From Piromyces finnis (taxonomy: Eukaryota; Neocallimastigomycota; Neocallimastigomycetes; Neocallimastigales; Neocallimastigaceae): a DNA stretch of 64,000 nt. Each line of letters begins with the position of its first letter. Within the stretch, counting starts at the first letter, position 1. The position numbers and the translations under genes are program-made. Below the pieces are notes generated by a model that searched no databases, was not told where the DNA came from, and was given only the letters and a program-made list of their open reading frames with translations. Location of the stretch: the NCBI GenBank assembly GCA_002104945.1, contig MCFH01000018.1, positions 310,001 to 374,000 of the forward strand, given 5' to 3'. Of this stretch, positions 1 through 16,286 are shown piece by piece.

Positions 1-567
1 CACTTCAAATTTTACATCATAATAATCATCAATAAAATTATTAAAATTATTTATTTGGTCAATATACTTACTGTAGATATATTGTTTATCTTGAATCTCA
101 TGTATAAATATATTGTTAATTGAAGAAATATTTGGCAATAAAATATAACCTTCAGGTATTGTTTTTTTTGTAAAATATTGTTGATATGACATTTCATTTA
201 TGTCTTTAATAAGTGTTATTCCCACAGTTAAATAATTTATTTTTTCAATATTATCATATTCAAACTTATAAAGACAAAATTTATTATCATAAAATTCATC
301 CATAGAATAATTATGTATGTAATGGTATCTCCTATCTATATTAAAATATTCGTTACTATTTCCATTATTAATACTTAACCTTATTGATTTAATTGATGGA
401 TTTCCTTTATATGATACTTTTATTTCCATATTATTGTTTGTCACATGATTAATTGAGATTACCCAAATTGCACCTTTACAAAAAAAATCTTTAGACTTAT
501 ATTCCTCATTAAGTTTTACTTGTGTCGTAAAAAAATAACTATTTATATTACTAATATTTATACTCAT
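1..567 (-). CDS. MATH-like / BTB domain protein, 5' part (cut by window edge)
   Basis: An open frame runs from an ATG at 567 to the window edge (189 codons, no stop). Residues about 10-125 have the spacing of a MATH/TRAF-like beta-sandwich, including a FFCKGAIWVISI stretch. The last visible residues, FIDDYYDVKFEV, look like the start of a BTB/POZ domain (compare the usual ...SDVxFxV). Proteins of this architecture generally act as substrate adaptors for Cullin-3 ubiquitin ligases. The open frame and start are seen directly. The domain calls are by eye; MATH is weaker than BTB. The rest of the BTB domain would lie to the left of the window. An intron before the ATG cannot be excluded. Confidence 0.5.
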   Translation of the reverse strand, partial: MSINISNINSYFFTTQVKLNEEYKSKDFFCKGAIWVISINHVTNNNMEIKVSYKGNPSIKSIRLSINNGNSNEYFNIDRRYHYIHNYSMDEFYDNKFCLYKFEYDNIEKINYLTVGITLIKDINEMSYQQYFTKKTIPEGYILLPNISSINNIFIHEIQDKQYIYSKYIDQINNFNNFIDDYYDVKFEV

Positions 568-3500
568 TTTGAAACAAATTTTATATTTACTAATATGTAC
601 AAATTTTTTATTTAATTTTCCAATTACTAATTATTAATTACTATTATCCTATCAACTTAAAGTTATATTACTATTTATATTTTTATTAAAATTATAAATT
701 AAATATTTATTATTACTACTATTATTATTATTATTACTAAAACCGTGTAATAATGTAATTCTATTAGTGATACTATACTACTACTGTAATTAATTAATTA
801 CTATTTTGCTTTTATTTATATTGAATTTTTCTATACTATTTAATTCTTTAATATACTAATTTTACTAATAAAAAGAAAAAATGAAGAAACAAAATTAAAT
901 ATAAATTATTTAAAAATACGCATATATATATAAAAAATAAATAAAAAAAACAATCTTCAAATATTATATATTTTAAACCAAAGATTCCCTATAATTACTT
1001 TTTATTAAATTTTTTTTTATTTTAATCTATATGACACTAAATTTTTTATCTTGTCTACTATATATTTGTCTATTTTTTTTCTTTTTCTTTTCTTTCTTTC
1101 TTTTTTTTTTATTATTTTTTTTTTTTTATTTTTTCTTTTTTTAAATTAATTTTTTATTTATGTAAATGAAAACTTTATATTTGAATTTCGGAATAAATAT
1201 TACTTAATAAAATTACTATTTTTATATATAAAAATGATAATAAATTAATAAATTCAATAATTCTTTACACCTTCTATTATCATAATAACAATTCAAATAA
1301 AATATATAATTATCTACTTTTGTAAAAAAAAAAAAAAAAAAAAAGTAAGCTTTTAAATATACAAAATATTACAAATATACTTTATTCTATTTTTCTTTTT
1401 TTGTTTACTAAAGTTATCATCAAATAAATGCTGAAATTATAAATAATACTAAAACTTTATAATTTTTTATTTAAATAAACAAATATATCTTCTTATATTA
1501 ATTCTAATTTTATTGTTGTGTTACAATAATTGAATACTTTTCTTTTTATTATTGTTACTGATAATGCTTTAAATAATTTATCTCCTCTCTATTATTTTAT
1601 TTTACTGTGTTTCCTTTAAAATAAATAATTGATTTTTATTCAAAGATTCATCATTTAATTTAATTTCCTATATTGAAGTTTTATTTTAATTAAAATAAAA
1701 AGGTGATCTTTTTTATTTTCAAATAAATATATATAAATATTTGAAATGTACAACATTTTAATTAAAATTGAAATTATGTAGAAATATGTAAAATTGTATA
1801 TTGTATATATTTTTTATGATAAATATTTTTTATATTAATCCAAAAATTTTTAATAATATAAATTATAAAGAAATAATATTCAAATTTATAAAAGTATCTA
1901 TTTATTAATTTATAGTTTTATTTATATCTACTTTTAATAATAATATTAATTTTTTATTAATAAAATATTTAAAGCTTATACAATATTTAAAATTATTTTT
2001 TCTAATGTATTATACTTTTTTTTTATTATTATTTATAATAAATATAAATTATAAGATTTAGTGAATTGGATTTTTAAGATTATAACAAAAGATAAATGAA
2101 AATTATTACATAAATACTATTCTTCACTATTTTATTGAAAATAACTAAATAAATAAAATAGAATATATATATAATTAATATAATTAACATAATCTATTTT
2201 GAATTTATGTAAATTATGTAAAAAATAAAATTTTGATTCTATATAAAAATTTTATACCATATATCATATAAAATATTAATAATTTTTTGAAAATATAAAG
2301 TATATGATAGATATTAGTTGTATGGAAAAGAAATAATAATAATAAAATTGAAATGTAACTTTTTTACATAATCATATTAATTTATAATAAAGAATTTCCA
2401 TTTTTTACTGAAATATATTATTTTGTTTTGTTTTTGTTTTTGAAAAAGTTTAAATAATTTTAATCAATAATTATTATCATCTCATCCCCATTTTTTCTTA
2501 ATAAATATATTTTCCGATAAGCAACAATAAATTTTAAAAAATTATTAATTATAAAGTGAATTATTAAAACGATAAAAAAATTGTTATAAAAAAACATACA
2601 TTTAATGTTCTTATTTTCAAATATACTCATTTTAAAATATTAAAAAATTATATTTTAAATAGTGAGCAATAAAATATAATTAAATATAATGTATAAAAGT
2701 AAGATGATAAAATATATATATGATAAAATAAAATATATAGTTTGAATCTTAATTTTGAGAAATTTACTATAAATTTTATTTATTTATATATATATTATCT
2801 TCTGGAAAATAAAATTCTTTCATTAAAATAGCCATTTTAATTAATAGCTATTATTTATAAGTAAATTAATAAATTTTAATAATATAATTATATAAAAGAT
2901 TGTAAAATATTTTATGTATATAATCATATGAATATTATTTAATATTATATCTTTGTTATATTGGTATTTCTTTTAATAAAAATAGATTTGAAACGTTATT
3001 ACTTTATTTCATTTATTTATTTATTTATTTATTATAATTAATGTCATTAAAAAGGAATTATTAGTTTCTAAGATTCGCATAGTATAAATATTATTTTGAA
3101 TCCAAGTGCAAGTGTTTTTTTTTTTTTTAATTCTTTTTAAAAAAAATAAGAAATGTTATTTTATAGGTAAATCGTAATTAAATATACGAATAATCATTTT
3201 TTACACTTTTGATCTTTTATTATTAAAAACAATTAAAAGTTATAATTTAATTATTATTTATCTTCAATGGAAAATAAATAATTAAATAATTAAAATGTAT
3301 CCCTTTATAATTTTTTTGTGGAACTAAATATATTATTTAGGTGAAACAGATTTATATTCTTTAAACCTTATTTATAATATATATAAATTATTCATGGTAC
3401 ATAATAAATAAAAAAAATGTACAATAAAAAAAATTTCTTTTGTATAAAAGTTAATGTTGATTTAAATAAAAAAATATAAAAATTGTTTTTTTTTTTTTTT

Positions 3501-6093
3501 TTTTATTTTTGTTCTATAAATATTTACATGCTAGTTTAATAAACAAAAGATTTTAAAACATTAAATATTGAAAAACTTTTATTGAGATTATTGAGATTAA
3601 AATAAGAATATTATATTACAGCTTTAATTGATTTTATTATTGTTATATTTTTAATTAAAATCTTTTTATATTTATATTAAAAGTTAGTAATAATATAAAT
3701 AGGAGGTATATAGCATATATTGACTATTGTATTATGTATCAAAAATATATAATATTAAAAAAAAAAGATAAGGAGTAATTTTAATATTGAAATGTTTTGA
3801 ATTTATATTATTTTCTATAAAATAGAATTTTAATTTTTTATTGGTTTATTAGAAAAGTTTAATGTAAAAGCGTTACTTTTTTATTTGACTATAGTATTTA
3901 AAAAAATTCAATTATTTATTATAATAAAAGTTTTGTGAAGATTGAAATAAAATAAGAACTAGTTTTTTATAAATAATGAAATATCATAATTTTAAATATA
4001 TTTATATTATCATAATAATGTAAAAAATGTCTATTTTTATAATATTTCTATGTATATTAAAATATATATTATTGGTGAATAATTATTATAGTGGAAAAAT
4101 TTTTCATTTATGATAAACTTTATTATATATTAAAAATTTAAGAATTTCAAAAAAAATTTTTTTTTAATATTTTTATTAATCCTAAATAAATTTAAAAAAT
4201 ATTAATACTAATAGAATAAACTTTTTAAACTCCTTTTTTTTTTTTAAAAAAATATATATATATATTTATTTGCTATATAAATTTTTATTTATTATCTTTA
4301 TAATATTTAGAAATATAATAAGAAGAGAAAGACAACATTTAATATAGATTAAATTAAAAATTTATGGGACAATATTTTAACTATATTATAAAATTTTCCA
4401 TATCTCCAATAATTCAATAAAATAAACGATTATGAATATTTTTTCTATTATTAAATACTCATAAATATTATTATTAAAAATGTAAAGTTATTATTATATC
4501 ATTCATTTGCTTTTGGAATGGTATATATAAATATAAAAATAATTTAATTATTAAATATTAAATATATTTATTCTGAAACTTTTTATATAGAAACTTAAAC
4601 TTCTTAGAAAATCAAATTATAGGGAAATCAATTTTAGGAAAATATATTTTTATAGGAAAATTACTTTTATAGGGAAAAAATCAAATTATATATATTGTAG
4701 AAATTATGATTTTTTAAAGCTTTTTCTTTTTTCTATCAAATATTAATACACAATATACAATTATAAAATAATAAGGATTTAATAAATATATAATTATTAA
4801 GTTAATATTTTTTAATCTATACGATATGATATGAGAGTGTTAATATTTGTTTCATTACAGACTTTAAAAAATATCATAAATTAAATAATTTAATAATACT
4901 AATAATATTAATAAAAAATGAGACAACTAATGATAAAGCATGGTTTTTAAACTTTAAACATAAACCTAAAAATAAATTTTTCAGTTTATTTTTATCCAAT
5001 TTATAAAAAAACTTTAATTCGGATATATTAATGCTTATTTCCAATTATACAATTACATATATATCATATATGCATATTTTTTTTTTTAAAAAAAAAGAGT
5101 AAATTAATTAATAATTGGTAAAAACTATTAATTTTTTTTTATAAACATAATAAAGTTGGTAAATCATAAATTTAAAATTTATTTTTGTTTTACTTTTTAA
5201 GTAATAATTAAAAACTATAATAATTATTTTTATATCATCCTTTTTAAATTGCTGTGTAAAATATTTAATATTTAGTAAACAACAAAAAAACAAAAAAAAA
5301 TTATAAAATTATATGTGCTGGTATTAACTTTTATTTTTAATAAATCTTCCATTATAAAAGATAAAAATATAAAAAGAAAATTAAATTATCTTTAAATATC
5401 TTACTAATTATAATTATATAATTATACTTTTAATAAAAATTTTTATATTAATTTGTTGATATTAATATTATTAATCATATAACTGAGAATTTTATAAGAA
5501 AAAGAATAAATCAATTGTAACTTATTGTTTATAACTATTCTAATGATATTACTATATAATAAGTTATACAACATATTTTTAAATATTTGTTATATCAGAA
5601 AATTTTTATAAAAAAATTTTTTTCAAAATTTTATAAATTTAAATTTTAATTAATAATATATTAAAGTTTAAATCTAGTGAATTATTATAGCACTTAAACA
5701 TTAAAAATACATTTTCTAAAATATTTAAAAAATATTTATTACTAATTTATATTAGTATATTCTATCATCTATTATATATGTTAATAAGAATAATTATATT
5801 TTTATACCCTCATTAATAAAAAAAAATTTATAGAATATGTTATAAAAAATATATATAATTCAATTAAAAAATCATTCTAATTCTCTAGTTTTATTTTACT
5901 TATTCTAGAAGATTAATATTTTATATTTATACTAACTTTATATTAACTTTTATTATAGGCTTAACAAAAATAATGATTAAGAATAAATGATATATTAAAA
6001 GTGTGTTGATTTTTATACAAACAATAGATGGCATAATCTTCCAATTCCAACCATCTTTTTATTCTTTTTATCTTTTTTATTTTATTTAACCAT

Positions 6094-6191
6094 TAATTTT
6101 TAATATTCATAATAGATTATTATAAGATATAAACTTTTAATGTTTAATTTTTAATATTCATAATGGATTATTATAAGATATAAACTTTTAA
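6094..6191. repeat. 51-bp tandem duplication, two copies
   Basis: Positions 6094-6140 and 6145-6191 match over 47 bp with one visible mismatch (aatagatt versus aatggatt), a period of 51 bp. It looks like a recent local duplication in non-coding DNA. Confidence 0.75.
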
Positions 6192-6279
6192 GATATGTAT
6201 AAATTAACTTAAAAATAAAATTTCATTTTAGTTTTATATAAAATAAACAAATATAACACTTTTTGCTATTTTATCATTA

Positions 6280-6378
6280 TATATTTTTTACTTTATTATA
6301 TGAACTTTTTTATTATATGAATCACAATTAAATTTTATAAAACGATAACATTTCATATAATAAAAAGTAAAAAATATA
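6280..6378. repeat. Imperfect inverted repeat, arms about 24-26 bp
   Basis: The left arm at 6280-6303 is the reverse complement of the right arm at 6353-6378, apart from a two-base length difference. The arms are separated by about 50 bp. This could fold as a stem-loop or be a remnant of a small non-autonomous DNA element. No target duplication or terminal signature is clear, and chance inverted repeats are common at this base composition. Confidence 0.4.
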
Positions 6379-8360
6379 TAAGCATTGAATTGATAATGAT
6401 GTAGTAGCAATTATTTTTATTATTAAATTTTATAATAAATTAAATTATTTATTAATTTATTATGGAAAAATTGGAAAAATAAAATGAATAAATAATAATT
6501 ATAATAAAAAACAATAGAATTAATATATAATTGTTCAATAATTACAATATATAATACATATATATAAATATTTTATATTTTCCATTTAGAACTTTAATAC
6601 TAATCTATTGTGACTTCATTTTATTGATAAAATTAGAAATAGAATATAACTATTTAAATTTATTTATAGTTGAAAATATTGAATAAAATCATTAATTTTA
6701 TTTTCATATTATTTAAACTTTTATATTATTATATATTTTTTTAATTATCATGATTATCAAATAGTAGTATCTTATTCTACTACAATGAATTAAGAATAAA
6801 ATTATTTATATTTTTTTTTATATTCCATATATCCATATATATAGAATAATGTTATTAAGGATAATAAGCTTAAAATTAAAATATAAAATTTAACTATAGT
6901 AAACCATAATAATAATAATGATAATTAATATTATTATTTTAATATAAAATTTAATATAATCTTTTTTTTTCCTTTTTTTTTTTTTTTTTTTTTTGGAATA
7001 AATTATTTGAAATATTATTTATATTGTACTAGATAAAAATAATAATAAATAAACTTTTAATATTGGAAGAAGTACAATATATATTAAAATAAGTTTAATA
7101 ACTATAAACTTGTAATATAATATTAATCAGTGGTAATTATATGTTATTAAAATAATAAAAACTGTAAAACTTAATTTCATTTCATCTCATTATCTCATTT
7201 AGAAAAGTTTATAAAATATAAGTCTAAAACAATATGTTTAAGGTTACAATATATTTAAAATGTATTGGTATTATATAGTATGATTGAAAAGTTTAAATAT
7301 TATATTTTAAAAACTTTTTTTTTTAAAAAAAAAAAAGTTTTTTATTGTATTATAATATTAATTATTGTAACTATATCCGGATAATAAGTTAAATATAATA
7401 TTTATACTTGATGATATATAAAATTTTTATTTTTAATATAAATAAATATACATTTTATTATTTGATATATATAATAATATATTAAGCAATATAATAAATA
7501 AATAGTTAATATATGAAAGAAGGAAAAAAGGAAAAAAAAAAGAAACAAAAATATTAAAATTTATATATTAATTTAATATACAAATTAATTTGTTATAACC
7601 AGAGTAAAAATACTTATTAATTGAAGGATAAAAACTTTAATATTTATATTAATAAAATTCTATATATATTGGTGATATTCTCTAAAAATTTAATTTTTTT
7701 TTTCTACTATATATATAGATATAGAAAAGTATCAGATTTGAAATAAAAAGGAGAAAGAGATAATAAACAATAAAAACACTATTTAACAAAATAATTTTGA
7801 AAAAAGAGTTATAAGAAACACATAATATAAACAAACATATATAGCATATATATTTTTAATAAAAACAATTAAACAGTAAAAGATTTTTATAAAAAAATAT
7901 AAAGTTAAATAATAAGAACAAGTATTATGTCAAAAAATATCATCAATAAGCATATATAAATATATATATTAATAAATATTAAATTCAAAAAATTACAATT
8001 ATTGAATTAGTAAATATAATAAAATACAATTACTTCAGCTTCAAAAATTTAAATTTATGTGTATAATTAAATATAATTTTAAAATCTAATAATATATAAC
8101 AAATATATTTAAGTTTTATATCTCTTAAAAAAGGTACATATATTTTTATTTTAAAAATATTTTATATAAAAATAAAAATATAAAACTCAGATAATTTTTA
8201 TTTAAATAAATTGAAATTATAATTTTGACTTTACATAAATTTCATAAATTAAATTTACTGTTTTTTTATGATATCTTAAAAACCAATTAATCATAAAAAC
8301 TGAAATATTAATATTATATTATATATTTATTTACTTACGTTAAGATAAAATAAAACGATA

Positions 8361-10943
<2,583 letters not shown>

Positions 10944-12211
10944 AATTATCGTCAATAATAAATATCAAAGCGCTTTCTTTTTTTAAATGTTTATTATTTA
11001 TATCCCAATAAATTAAAAAAATGTTTTTTTATATATTGTTTTAATATTTATATGAATTTATTTTTTATAATACAAGTTATTCTGAATAACAACTATTAAT
11101 CGATATAAAAAAAAAATAATAATAATAGTACATTCTACCATAGACTTATTATAAAATTAATAATAAAAATTAATAGCAACAATATCACATTTTAATTATC
11201 AATCCTTTTTAATTTTTAATATTTAAAGTATACATTCATTAAATCAATTAATTATACTGTCATTGTATAATTATTAAAATATTTTCAAGATTTTATATTT
11301 AAAATGTCATAATTATCAATTATCATTATTTATTTCTAATTTAATAATTAATAAAATAAATAATTTTAGTTTATTTATTTAAAAAATAAAAATAAAAATA
11401 TTTGAATTACTTTATATAATTTATTAATGTACTACTTTTATTAAGTAGGCTTTTTTTTTTTTAATGATTTTTAATGATTTTCTAAAATTTGATGTTTACT
11501 TTTATTCTAAATAATTTAATTAGTTCTTCTATATATATATTGTTTGTCATAATGAATGTTTTAAACTTTGATACGTTTATTCATACCTTTTTTATTATTT
11601 TCTTTGGAATAAAGCCAACTAAATTTTTTAATGAAAAAAAGATAATTTACATACTTTCACAAATTTCATTATAGCCAAAAATTCTACAATAAATAATAAT
11701 ATTTTATTTTATTCATCTGTGTATATATTGTTTTTTATTGTCACTTAAATTTAAAAGAAAATGCTATTACTTTATTCTCATAATTATTACTAAGTTACTT
11801 CTGTATTCATTAAATTTAAATTTCTGTAATTTCTCACTTCTTATAATGCTATTCTTTTAGTTATTATATTAATAAAATATATCCTTTTTAATTTTGGCTT
11901 TTTATATTTATTTGAAAAATATAATAATAATAATAATAAACCAAAAAATTGACCATACGTCTAGATATTATCAATATTAATAGTATTTCAAATTCTATTT
12001 TTAAATAACCATAAAGCTTGACAAATTCCAAGTTAAAAATTTTTTTTCAAAAACTTTTTATACTTTATTTAAGTTATAATTTTATTTAATAGTTAAATTA
12101 TGTAAATTATTTATTAATATTTTTTAATTTTATATTTTATATGTTAAAGAATAAGAATACTAAATAATATTTATAAAAAAATAGAAAAAGGTTTACTGTT
12201 TGATTTTACCT
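10944..12211. other. Intergenic spacer
   Basis: AT-rich with nothing supportable. A 61-codon frame at 11489-11674 is hydrophobic low complexity and was not accepted. Confidence 0.6.
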
Positions 12212-13582
12212 ATGATTCAAATTAAATATCAAATTTTGCTTTTTCAATTTTTAATTATTGCACTTCTCTATATTAAGTCAATAAATTCTATTTCAATTAA
12301 TGGAGCCAAGTTAGAAAAGCATGTTGCATCGAAGCCAAACAATCAAATTAGAATTGAACCCAATACCAATGATAAAATTTTTTTTGAGGAAAATAAGAAC
12401 GAAACAATATTTACATCTGAAAAAATACCTGTTAAATATTGGAGAAATAAGAAAAAGGAAGCACTACAACAAAGAATTGAAAATGAAATAGATTATAATT
12501 CTTCCTCTACCATAGTAGTAACATCGAATAAATTTAGATTTTATGATCAATTAAATTCAAATGAAAAACAAATATATGATATATTATATGCTAACTCAAT
12601 TAAACCAGAACCTAATTTAGAAATTACTATAGTTATTTCAAAAATTACAGATATATATGCTTTTATTGATGAATTAGTTATCTCTGCGGAAAAAATATTT
12701 ACAGTACTATCATATGAAAACCCAGAACTTTGGTGGATTGGTACATACCAATTTGTTGTATTGACTACACAATCTATTGATCAATATATTGTAAACTTTT
12801 ATACTATTCCTGAAGATTCCACTTTTTATGGTTATAATAGTACTGATATTTATTATATAAATCAAGAAATTGAAAGTGAAAAGAACAAAATTATGGATAA
12901 TATTTCCAATCTTAATATTACCTCACCTTATGCAATTATGAGATACCTTCATGATTATTTAATTACTAATATTGTTTATACTTTGGATGAAAATAAAAAG
13001 CATATTAGAACTTTATATGGGGCACTTGTAGAAAATGAATGTGTTTGTGAAGGTTATTCAGAGGCTTTTCAATATCTTACTCAACAATACGGAATTAATT
13101 GTATAGTTGCCAGGAGTTCAACTCACGAATGGAATTTTGTTGAAATAAATAATAAATGGTATATTATGGATGTAACATATGATGATCCAATGATCAATGG
13201 TGAATATACACCTTCTGGTTTAAATGAAAATCTTAGATTAGACTATTTTTTAATTGGTACTGATGATAAAGTTACTAAAAATTCGAAATATTATGAAGAA
13301 GTAAATCACATTTTAATATATTCTGGCTTTAGTGACAAGGAAATGGTAACCTACCCAAATATTGAAAAAACATATTATGTTCCTTCAGATATGGAATTAA
13401 ATGAAATTTTTTCAATGGATCTATCTTCACCCTCTACATATTCAAATATAAAAACTATGTATGATAATAATAAGAATAGTTATAAAAATAACGAATATGA
13501 TAGTAGCGGTTATACTTTAAAAATATATAAATCATTATCTATAACTATGAGTTTAATAATTTTATTTTTGAGTTTCGTTTAA
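12212..13582 (+). CDS. Secreted transglutaminase-like protein, paralogue 1
   Basis: First of four tandem paralogues; 456 residues from the ATG at 12212 (the frame is open four codons further but without an ATG). An N-terminal hydrophobic segment (ILLFQFLIIALLYIKS) fits a signal peptide. The middle region carries FYDQLNSNEKQIYD and YENPELWWIGTY, seen in bacterial surface proteins with this fold. The transglutaminase-like core follows: Cys in ENECVCEGYSEAF (about residue 280), His in THEWNFVEI, Asp in MDVTYDDP, the expected Cys-His-Asp triad. The C-terminus ends in a hydrophobic stretch (SITMSLIILFLSFV), suggesting a GPI signal or a tail anchor. Unlike the other three copies it has no intron. 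It may be a cysteine peptidase/transglutaminase acting on wall or extracellular proteins; the actual reaction is unknown. Confidence 0.85.
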   Translation: MIQIKYQILLFQFLIIALLYIKSINSISINGAKLEKHVASKPNNQIRIEPNTNDKIFFEENKNETIFTSEKIPVKYWRNKKKEALQQRIENEIDYNSSSTIVVTSNKFRFYDQLNSNEKQIYDILYANSIKPEPNLEITIVISKITDIYAFIDELVISAEKIFTVLSYENPELWWIGTYQFVVLTTQSIDQYIVNFYTIPEDSTFYGYNSTDIYYINQEIESEKNKIMDNISNLNITSPYAIMRYLHDYLITNIVYTLDENKKHIRTLYGALVENECVCEGYSEAFQYLTQQYGINCIVARSSTHEWNFVEINNKWYIMDVTYDDPMINGEYTPSGLNENLRLDYFLIGTDDKVTKNSKYYEEVNHILIYSGFSDKEMVTYPNIEKTYYVPSDMELNEIFSMDLSSPSTYSNIKTMYDNNKNSYKNNEYDSSGYTLKIYKSLSITMSLIILFLSFV

Positions 13583-14429
13583 ATTTAACAATAAAACATT
13601 TTTATATATTTTCATTTTCTAATATTTAAATTGTAATATAACATAACACATAGATTTTTTCTAATTAATATTTATTATGTAGATTAACATTAAATATAAA
13701 AGAAATAACATTATAAGAAATAAAACTTTAATAAAAAAAATAAGAAATATGCTTATATAATAGAAGAATATGATCTTACTTTATATTTTTATACTGAAAA
13801 TAAATTTAATAGAATATAGTTAATATGTGATAATTATAAAAATATATATTTTTTATTTTTTTTATTCAATTACTTATTTAGGAACATTTAAAAATACACA
13901 TTAAAAAATTCTATAAAGATACAAATATATATTATATTTCTCATATATTAAAATACTATATTTATTTATTTTCGCTTTTCAATTATAAATAAAAAATATA
14001 TAAGAATTTATGATCATATTCTTATTTTTTACCAAGAAAAAATTTATCATTATGTTTTTTTATGCAATGAATAAACCTTTTATAATATAAAAAATAAAAA
14101 TACACTACCTTAAAAATTTTAAAATAATATAAAAACATTTTTAATATATTAAAACACTACGCATTACTTAAAAAAAAAAATAGCTATTGTTTCAATATAA
14201 ATATCTAGAAAAAAAATTTAAATTATTTAAAGTTTTTATATTCTATTATTAATGGTCATGTATATATTCATATAAACTATTAATAATTAATTATGAAAAT
14301 ATGAAATAAACTTTATTAATATATATAAATAATTTTGATTATCAAATATTAATTAAAAAAATAATATATAAATCAAAAAAAAAAAAAAAAAAAAAAAATA
14401 CTTATTTATAATTATTTGAAAGAAATAAA
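13583..14429. other. Spacer between paralogues 1 and 2
   Basis: 847 bp of AT-rich sequence ending in a 20+ A-tract about 30 bp before the next ATG. Nothing else is visible. Confidence 0.6.
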
Positions 14430-15931
14430 ATGAATCGAATAAAAGATAAAATATTTAATATTCTATTATATATATTCTTTTTTATAAATATAGTATGGGG
14501 TAATACTGAAACTCCAAAACTAAAAAAAAAGCATCAATCAAAATCTAATAATGCATTAATAATTGAATACTATGAAAATAGCAATGAAATTAATAATGGT
14601 AATTTACTTTTCAAATCAAAAATCACTCCTATTAAATATTGGGAAGATAGAGAAAAAACCGAATTAAAAAGCAATTTAAATCAAAATGATGAAGTAAATG
14701 TTAGCTCTCTTTCCTCCAATAAATTTACCAATTTTTATGATCAATTAAATGAAAATGAAAAACAATTTTATAATATTATTTATAAAAGTTCCATAAAATC
14801 ACCCCCAGATTTATCCATAAATATCATTGTTTCTGGAATTAGAAATTTAGATTCATTTTATGACGAAATATCAGAATCATCTGAAAGATTTTTTACTGCA
14901 TTAGCATATGATAATCCTGAACTCTGGTGGATTGGTACTTTTTATATTAGTATAAATTCAAGTATTAAAAGATATCAATATATTGTATCCTTTGATCTTG
15001 CTCCGGAGAATACATTGTTCCACGGAATAGCAGATGAAAAAATTATCGAAATAAATGAAGAGATCGAAGATATCAAATATGATATTATGAATCAAATTTC
15101 TAATTTAAAATTAACTACAAATTATGCTATTTTAAGATATATTCATGATTATTTAGTAACTAAAATTATTTATACTTTAGATGAAAGTATGATTTATATA
15201 AGAACTTTGTATGGTGCTCTTGTAGAAAATAAATGCGTATGTGAAGGTTATGCCGAGGCATTTCAATATATAGCACAACAATATGGAATTAATTGTATTA
15301 TTGCTAGAAGCTCTGTTCACGAATGGAATTTTGTTGAATTGAATGACAAATGGTATGTTGTTGATGTAACTTACGATGATCCAATAATTAGAGGAGTAAA
15401 TTTCCCATCTGGATATAATGATAATCTTCAACTAGACTACTTTTTAACAGGAAAAGAACATAAAAGTGACTATAGCTTAAAATATTCAGAAGATCCTGAC
15501 CATTTCTTAGTTTATTCTGGATATAGTGATAAATACATTATTAATTATCCTGAAATTGAAGATTCAGATTATATGCCAAATACATTAGAATTACAAGAAA
15601 TTGATTTAATTGATTTATCAAATATAACAAATTCAGGTAATTTATAAACAATAAAAGAAAAGAAAAAAAGTGATACACAATTTAATCTTATATCAAATTT
15701 TATAACTTAACAAATTTAAAATTTAAATATTAACTAACTATTATATTTAATTGTTTTTATAAAAATAATTTAATATTAGATCCATTTCACTATTCAGAAA
15801 TGAATGATTCTAATTATAATAAAACTAATGATGACAGCACAAGTAATAGCAACAAAGCCAATAATAAATTATATATAGTTAATATATTCAGTTTGTTAAT
15901 TACATTAAATATATTATATATATTATTATAA
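14430..15931 (+). CDS. Secreted transglutaminase-like protein, paralogue 2
   Basis: Two exons: 14430-15636 and 15780-15931, phase-1 intron with GTAATT donor; about 452 residues. A second in-frame acceptor at 15797 would shorten the protein by six residues. Without splicing the frame stops at 15647 and lacks the tail. The N-terminal signal-like segment is ILLYIFFFINIVWG. The core has Cys in ENKCVCEGYAEAF, His in VHEWNFVEL, Asp in VDVTYDDP. The small 3' exon encodes an Asn/Ser-rich linker (NDSNYNKTNDDS) and a hydrophobic end (IFSLLITLNILYILL), matching the equivalent exons of paralogues 3 and 4. This supports the splice model and a membrane or GPI-anchored surface location. Confidence 0.82.
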
Positions 15932-16286
15932 AAATGCATACAATAAATAAATATAAATTTTAATTATTCTTATAAATTATATAAAAGTATATACATTAAA
16001 ATAAAAATCTAAAATTTAAATATTGAAATATACTGTATTAATTCATTATTTTCTTCATTAAACATAACATTATTTTTTTTATTTATTTTATTTTATTCTA
16101 AAAAGTAACATTATTTAAATTTAAAAATAAAAAACTAATCGGATAATATATAAAACTTTAATAGTACTATAAAAATTTTATTTAAATATAAAATAGAAAA
16201 TTATATTATTATAAAATATATTAAATTATATGTTATTAAAAATATATACATCATTGATTATTAAATAAAGAAATATATACTATATA
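15932..16286. other. Spacer between paralogues 2 and 3
   Basis: 355 bp, AT-rich, no features seen. Confidence 0.6.

Larger units (their letters stand above)
568..8360. other. AT-rich gene desert (7.8 kb)
   Basis: I find no credible coding sequence or RNA gene here on either strand. The stretch is nearly all A/T with many homopolymers. The only longer open frame (5108-5293, minus) is Leu/Ile/Lys/Tyr-rich low complexity with no start context. Two small repeat structures near 6.1-6.4 kb are listed separately. The last few hundred bases presumably hold the promoter of the gene at 8361, but no motif can be singled out in such a biased background. Confidence 0.7.

Noticed and set aside
5108-5293. 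61-codon open frame on the minus strand in the gene desert
   Set aside because: Ile/Lys/Tyr/Phe-rich low complexity, no recognisable motif, no start context and no neighbours. Such frames are expected by chance here.
11489-11674. 61-codon hydrophobic plus-strand frame
   Set aside because: AT-rich low complexity without supporting context; it could not be linked by splicing to the genes on either side.
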